The notes beneath the pieces were generated by a model that worked only from the letters and a program-made list of their open reading frames with translations, had not been told where the DNA came from and did not search any database. This document shows positions 61,250 to 64,000 of a stretch of 64,000 nucleotides of DNA, one piece after another; position 1 is the first letter of the stretch, and the number at the start of each line of letters is the position of its first letter. A program made the position numbers and the translations under genes. Source of the stretch: UBA8389 sp942493385 (GTDB lineage Bacteria > Bacteroidota > Bacteroidia > Bacteroidales > UBA1402); contig OW818699.1 of NCBI GenBank assembly GCA_942493385.1, forward strand, positions 1,612,001 through 1,676,000, in the 5' to 3' direction.

Positions 61250-62527
61250 ATGTACGCCCTTGTCGATTGCAACAATTTCTACGCCTCCTGCGAGCGCGTG
61301 TTCAACCCCAGTCTGAACGGGGTTCCCATCGTCGTGCTCTCCAACAACGACGGCTGCGTGATTGCGCGTTCCAACGAGGCAAAATTGTTGGGCATTCCCA
61401 TGGGCGAACCGGCTTTCAAGATGAAGGATGTGATTGAGCAGCACGGGGTGGCCGTTTTCTCGTCCAATTACACCTTGTACGGTGACATGTCGGCCCGAGT
61501 GATGCAAACGCTTCAGACCTTCGTGCCCGACATGGAGGTCTATTCTATCGATGAGGCTTTCCTAAATTTTCAGGGTTTCGAGCATCTCGATTTAGCTGCA
61601 TTTGGAAGGAAGATCGTTCGTGTAACGACCAAAAACACAGGCATTCCAGTGAGCATTGGCATCGCACCCACCAAGACACTGGCCAAGGTGGCCAACAAGT
61701 TTGCCAAAAAATACAAGGGCTACAAAGGCGCCTGCGTCATCGATACGGAGGAAAAACGCATCAAGGCGTTGCAGAAATTTGCCATCGGCGACGTTTGGGG
61801 CATAGGCCGGCGGTATGCCAAACTGATGGAATACAACGGTATACACACCGCCTACGATTTCACCCAACGGCCTGCATCCTGGGTGCGAAAGAACCTGACC
61901 GTGGTAGGCGAGCGCATGTGGAACGAACTGCGGGGCATACCGTGCATTGAATTGGAGAACCAGCCTTCTACCAAAAAACAAATCTGCACATCGAGGAGTT
62001 TCGGTAGCAAATTGACAGAATTCGCCGATATCGCCGAAGCGGTTTCCAACCACGCGGCCTCCTGTGCTGCCAAACTGCGCCGACAGCATTCCTGCGCGGC
62101 TGGCATGCTGGTTTTCATCATGACCAACCCCTTTGCCGAGCGCGATCCGCAATACGTCAACAGCAGGCATTTCAAACTTTCCGTTCCGACCAGCGACACC
62201 AGTGAAATCATCAAACATGCTAAATGGCTGTTGGGTGAAATCTTCAAAAAAGGCTATTCTTACAAGAAGGCCGGCGTCATTATCACCGAAATCGTGCCCG
62301 ACGCTCCCATTCAGGCAGATCTGTTCGATACGGTGGATCGCGACCGTCAGAAGCGGCTCATGAAAGCCATCGACTCCCTCAACGACGGCTACGGCACCAA
62401 CAAAGTCCGCAGCGCGGCACAAGGATATAGCAAGAAGTGGAAACTCAAGAACGAACAACTTTCACCCTGTTATTCGACCAAGCTTTCGGACATCATCGAA
62501 GTGAAAACGGGCGAAGAAACTCCGTGA
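61250..62527 (+). CDS. umuC: DNA polymerase V catalytic subunit (Y-family)
   Basis: This Y-family translesion polymerase has 425 residues. It begins MYALVDCNNFYASCERVFNP with the metal-binding Asp, then VVLSNNDGCVIARSNEAKLL and the catalytic YSIDEAFLNF. The thumb and little-finger region contains IGIAPTKTLAKVANKFAKK, GVWGIGRRYAKL-like DVWGIGRRYAKLM, and the C-terminal UmuC-specific domain (SPCYSTKLSDIIEVKTGE). It ends the umuD-SRAP-umuC unit. Confidence 0.95.
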   Translation: MYALVDCNNFYASCERVFNPSLNGVPIVVLSNNDGCVIARSNEAKLLGIPMGEPAFKMKDVIEQHGVAVFSSNYTLYGDMSARVMQTLQTFVPDMEVYSIDEAFLNFQGFEHLDLAAFGRKIVRVTTKNTGIPVSIGIAPTKTLAKVANKFAKKYKGYKGACVIDTEEKRIKALQKFAIGDVWGIGRRYAKLMEYNGIHTAYDFTQRPASWVRKNLTVVGERMWNELRGIPCIELENQPSTKKQICTSRSFGSKLTEFADIAEAVSNHAASCAAKLRRQHSCAAGMLVFIMTNPFAERDPQYVNSRHFKLSVPTSDTSEIIKHAKWLLGEIFKKGYSYKKAGVIITEIVPDAPIQADLFDTVDRDRQKRLMKAIDSLNDGYGTNKVRSAAQGYSKKWKLKNEQLSPCYSTKLSDIIEVKTGEETP

Positions 62528-62605
62528 GCGCTTGTTTTCCTAGATGTTAAGTTTGCGAATGAAGTAATAAAGCCGTTCCTTTGTCCTCATATTTCATAGT
62601 ACAAT

Positions 62606-63397
62606 ATGGTAGTCCTTTTCAAAGGTTATAACAATCACAGCAACAGGCTGTTACAGGCGATTCATCTGGACGCTTTCTGCATGGAGCACGGCTTGGAATT
62701 TTATAACCCGAGTTTTTGGAGGATGAAGGGTCTGTACGGCATCAAAGGCAAACCTATGGATGCTGTCGTTTGGTCTTTGCTGTGTACCTTGAACAAAATT
62801 CATCTGCTACCCAAAATAAAGTTCAACCAAGGAGGAATGCAGGAAAAGTACGAACAAATGCTACAGCAAAAGAAGCTGGTTTTTGTTCATGGCTGGCGTT
62901 TCAGAAACTTTGAACTGACTGAAAAATACCAGAAGGAGCTGGTTGCCAAATATTCCGTCTTGCCCGAATTGTACGAAACAAACGAACTGTATCAGAAGGT
63001 TCTGAATACTGATCGTTCCGCCTACAATTTAGTTGGCGTACACGTTCGTAAAGGGGATTACAGAACTTGGAAAAATGGCATCTATTTCTTCGAGGATACT
63101 GTTTATCAAGCTTATATGAATAATATGGATGCGGCACTCAGCAAAGCGACCGGAAAGCAGACAATGTTCCTAGTCTTTTCAAATGAAACACTTCAGATTC
63201 AGCCGTCCGAAACAGTCCTAATCTCCAAGAATCCATGGTATGTGGACCAGAAAATCATGAGTCTGTGCGATTACCTCATCGGGCCACCCAGCACATTTAC
63301 GCTTTGGGCCAGCTACCTTGGAAATGCACGGTACTACCAAATCACGGACGATTCAGGGAAAATCAAACTGGACGAATTCGTATCAAGTAAAGGTTAA
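62606..63397 (+). CDS. GT11-like alpha-1,2-fucosyltransferase
   Basis: This 263-residue glycosyltransferase has an HxRxGDY-type donor-binding motif, HVRKGDY (residues 146-152), typical of GDP-fucose alpha-1,2- and alpha-1,6-fucosyltransferases. The N-terminal GYNNHSNRLLQAIH stands in place of the GGLGNQLFQ of GT11. The C-terminal SLCDYLIGPPSTFTLWASYL matches the conserved S-T-F-WAA/SYL motif. It probably decorates a surface glycan. There is no surface-polysaccharide cluster next to it in the window. Confidence 0.85.
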   Translation: MVVLFKGYNNHSNRLLQAIHLDAFCMEHGLEFYNPSFWRMKGLYGIKGKPMDAVVWSLLCTLNKIHLLPKIKFNQGGMQEKYEQMLQQKKLVFVHGWRFRNFELTEKYQKELVAKYSVLPELYETNELYQKVLNTDRSAYNLVGVHVRKGDYRTWKNGIYFFEDTVYQAYMNNMDAALSKATGKQTMFLVFSNETLQIQPSETVLISKNPWYVDQKIMSLCDYLIGPPSTFTLWASYLGNARYYQITDDSGKIKLDEFVSSKG

Positions 63398-63399
63398 GC

Positions 63400-64000
63400 T
63401 TACCAATTATCGGTTCTGAAGTTCGGAGCCCACAGCCCATCCTTGTTGGCTAGACTGGCCGGCGGATTGGTGCCCCAGCAATACCGGACGGCAACTGGCT
63501 TCGGAACAGCTGGATTCCATACCACAATGGTTTTGCCTACGAATTTGGCTTGAGCCCAACGGAAAACCTTGTCCTCTCCTGCAATGGCGAAACCAGTCAG
63601 CTTGTCACACCAAGCTACGAAATCCTCCTTGTTGGGTTTGAAGAACAACTGGATCGAATCACCTTTCACTTGATAATGATCGTACATGGGGCCTGAGGCC
63701 TCGATATCCTCTCCATAAGCCTTGGCCTGTGCGGCAACCGCCAAACGGTAACCGATTTCCTGCTTGTTTTTGGGATGAATGTTTGTCGGGTCATTGCCTG
63801 CGTTCTCAATGGCCACTATCATAGCGGTATTTGGTACCGACAAGTTCTGCACCTGCGCCTCCCGAACCAGCATCATGCTGCCGTTCTCTACCGGTTTCGA
63901 CATCGCTTTTCCATAATTGGCCAATTGGACGTATATAAAGGGGAATTCTCCCTGGCCAAAATGATCCCGCCAGTCACCGATGAGCGTTTCCATGATTTCC
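63400..64000 (-). CDS. sialate O-acetylesterase (partial, N-terminus outside window)
   Basis: The frame runs into the right window edge, so only the C-terminal 200 residues are seen. The first in-frame Met in view (63993) is internal. The visible part has QGEFPFIYVQLANY, MIVAIENAGNDPTNIHPKNK with the Asp-His pair of the SGNH/sialate O-acetylesterase family, GYRLAVAAQA, and a C-terminal beta-sandwich ending RYCWGTNPPASLANKDGLWA. It removes O-acetyl groups from sugars. It is convergent with the fucosyltransferase, 2 bases apart. Confidence 0.9.
   Translation of the reverse strand, partial: EIMETLIGDWRDHFGQGEFPFIYVQLANYGKAMSKPVENGSMMLVREAQVQNLSVPNTAMIVAIENAGNDPTNIHPKNKQEIGYRLAVAAQAKAYGEDIEASGPMYDHYQVKGDSIQLFFKPNKEDFVAWCDKLTGFAIAGEDKVFRWAQAKFVGKTIVVWNPAVPKPVAVRYCWGTNPPASLANKDGLWAPNFRTDNW

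Noticed and set aside
1..64000. CRISPR array, insertion sequence or toxin-antitoxin pair
   Set aside because: Scanned for regular direct repeats, transposase motifs and small paired ORFs; none seen.

Overview
The window comes from a Bacteroidota genome, probably class Bacteroidia. Three signals agree. Many start sites are preceded by the Bacteroidota-type -7 element TAnnTTTG, sometimes with a TTG about 19-20 bases upstream, and Shine-Dalgarno sequences are scarce. Two secreted proteins end in type IX secretion (T9SS) sorting domains. Several families are typical of the phylum: DUF4199, DUF6048/DUF6452, DUF4861, FISUMP, fasciclin lipoproteins, and an ATP synthase operon ordered D-C-(membrane gene)-B-E-F-H-A. 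No insertion sequence, prophage, integrase or CRISPR array was seen. Most of the window reads as stable chromosome.

Layout. Positions 1-5554 (minus) carry the F1Fo ATP synthase operon, with atpA cut by the window edge. Positions 5734-8744 hold a MarR regulator and a P2-type cation ATPase behind a likely MarR operator. Positions 8745-12434 (minus) are an envelope operon (DUF4199, GT2 glycosyltransferase, DUF6452, DUF6048, ApbE). Positions 12485-12739 contain a promoter, the SRP RNA (ffs), tRNA-Thr and a terminator. A PadR/DUF2812 pair follows, with a striking operator candidate. Then come pepT-gcvT, an aminotransferase, tRNA-Asp and a large repeat lipoprotein. Positions 20751-23949 hold a Cys-rich nitronate-monooxygenase-like protein and a DUF362 iron-sulfur protein. 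Positions 24171-38286 are rich in secreted and carbohydrate-related genes: CotH/LamG T9SS protein, GH35-like/CBM9-PKD/lipocalin operon, histidine kinase, rhamnose mutarotase, URO-D-like methyltransferase, fasciclin lipoprotein and T9SS propeller protein.

The most unusual locus is 38369-42930. It holds a PF14907-type nucleotidyltransferase, an ABC exporter fused to an S26B-type (Ser-His-Asp) signal-peptidase domain, an HPr-kinase-like protein and a PqqD-like protein. This looks like a modification and export system for a peptide or small protein, but no precursor gene is visible.

The right part (43039-64000) contains GH43, FISUMP and DUF4861 genes and a glycogen pair (alpha-glucan phosphorylase and a eukaryote-like GT3 glycogen synthase). 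It also has an acyltransferase/omega-amidase pair, methylglyoxal synthase, a glutamine amidotransferase, and a LolCDE-like exporter set (outer-membrane barrel, ATPase, two permeases, LolA-like protein) interrupted by an antisense GH5 cellulase. An SOS mutagenesis set (umuD, SRAP, umuC), a GT11-like fucosyltransferase and a truncated sialate O-acetylesterase follow.

All assignments come from reading protein motifs and DNA by eye; no database search was run.
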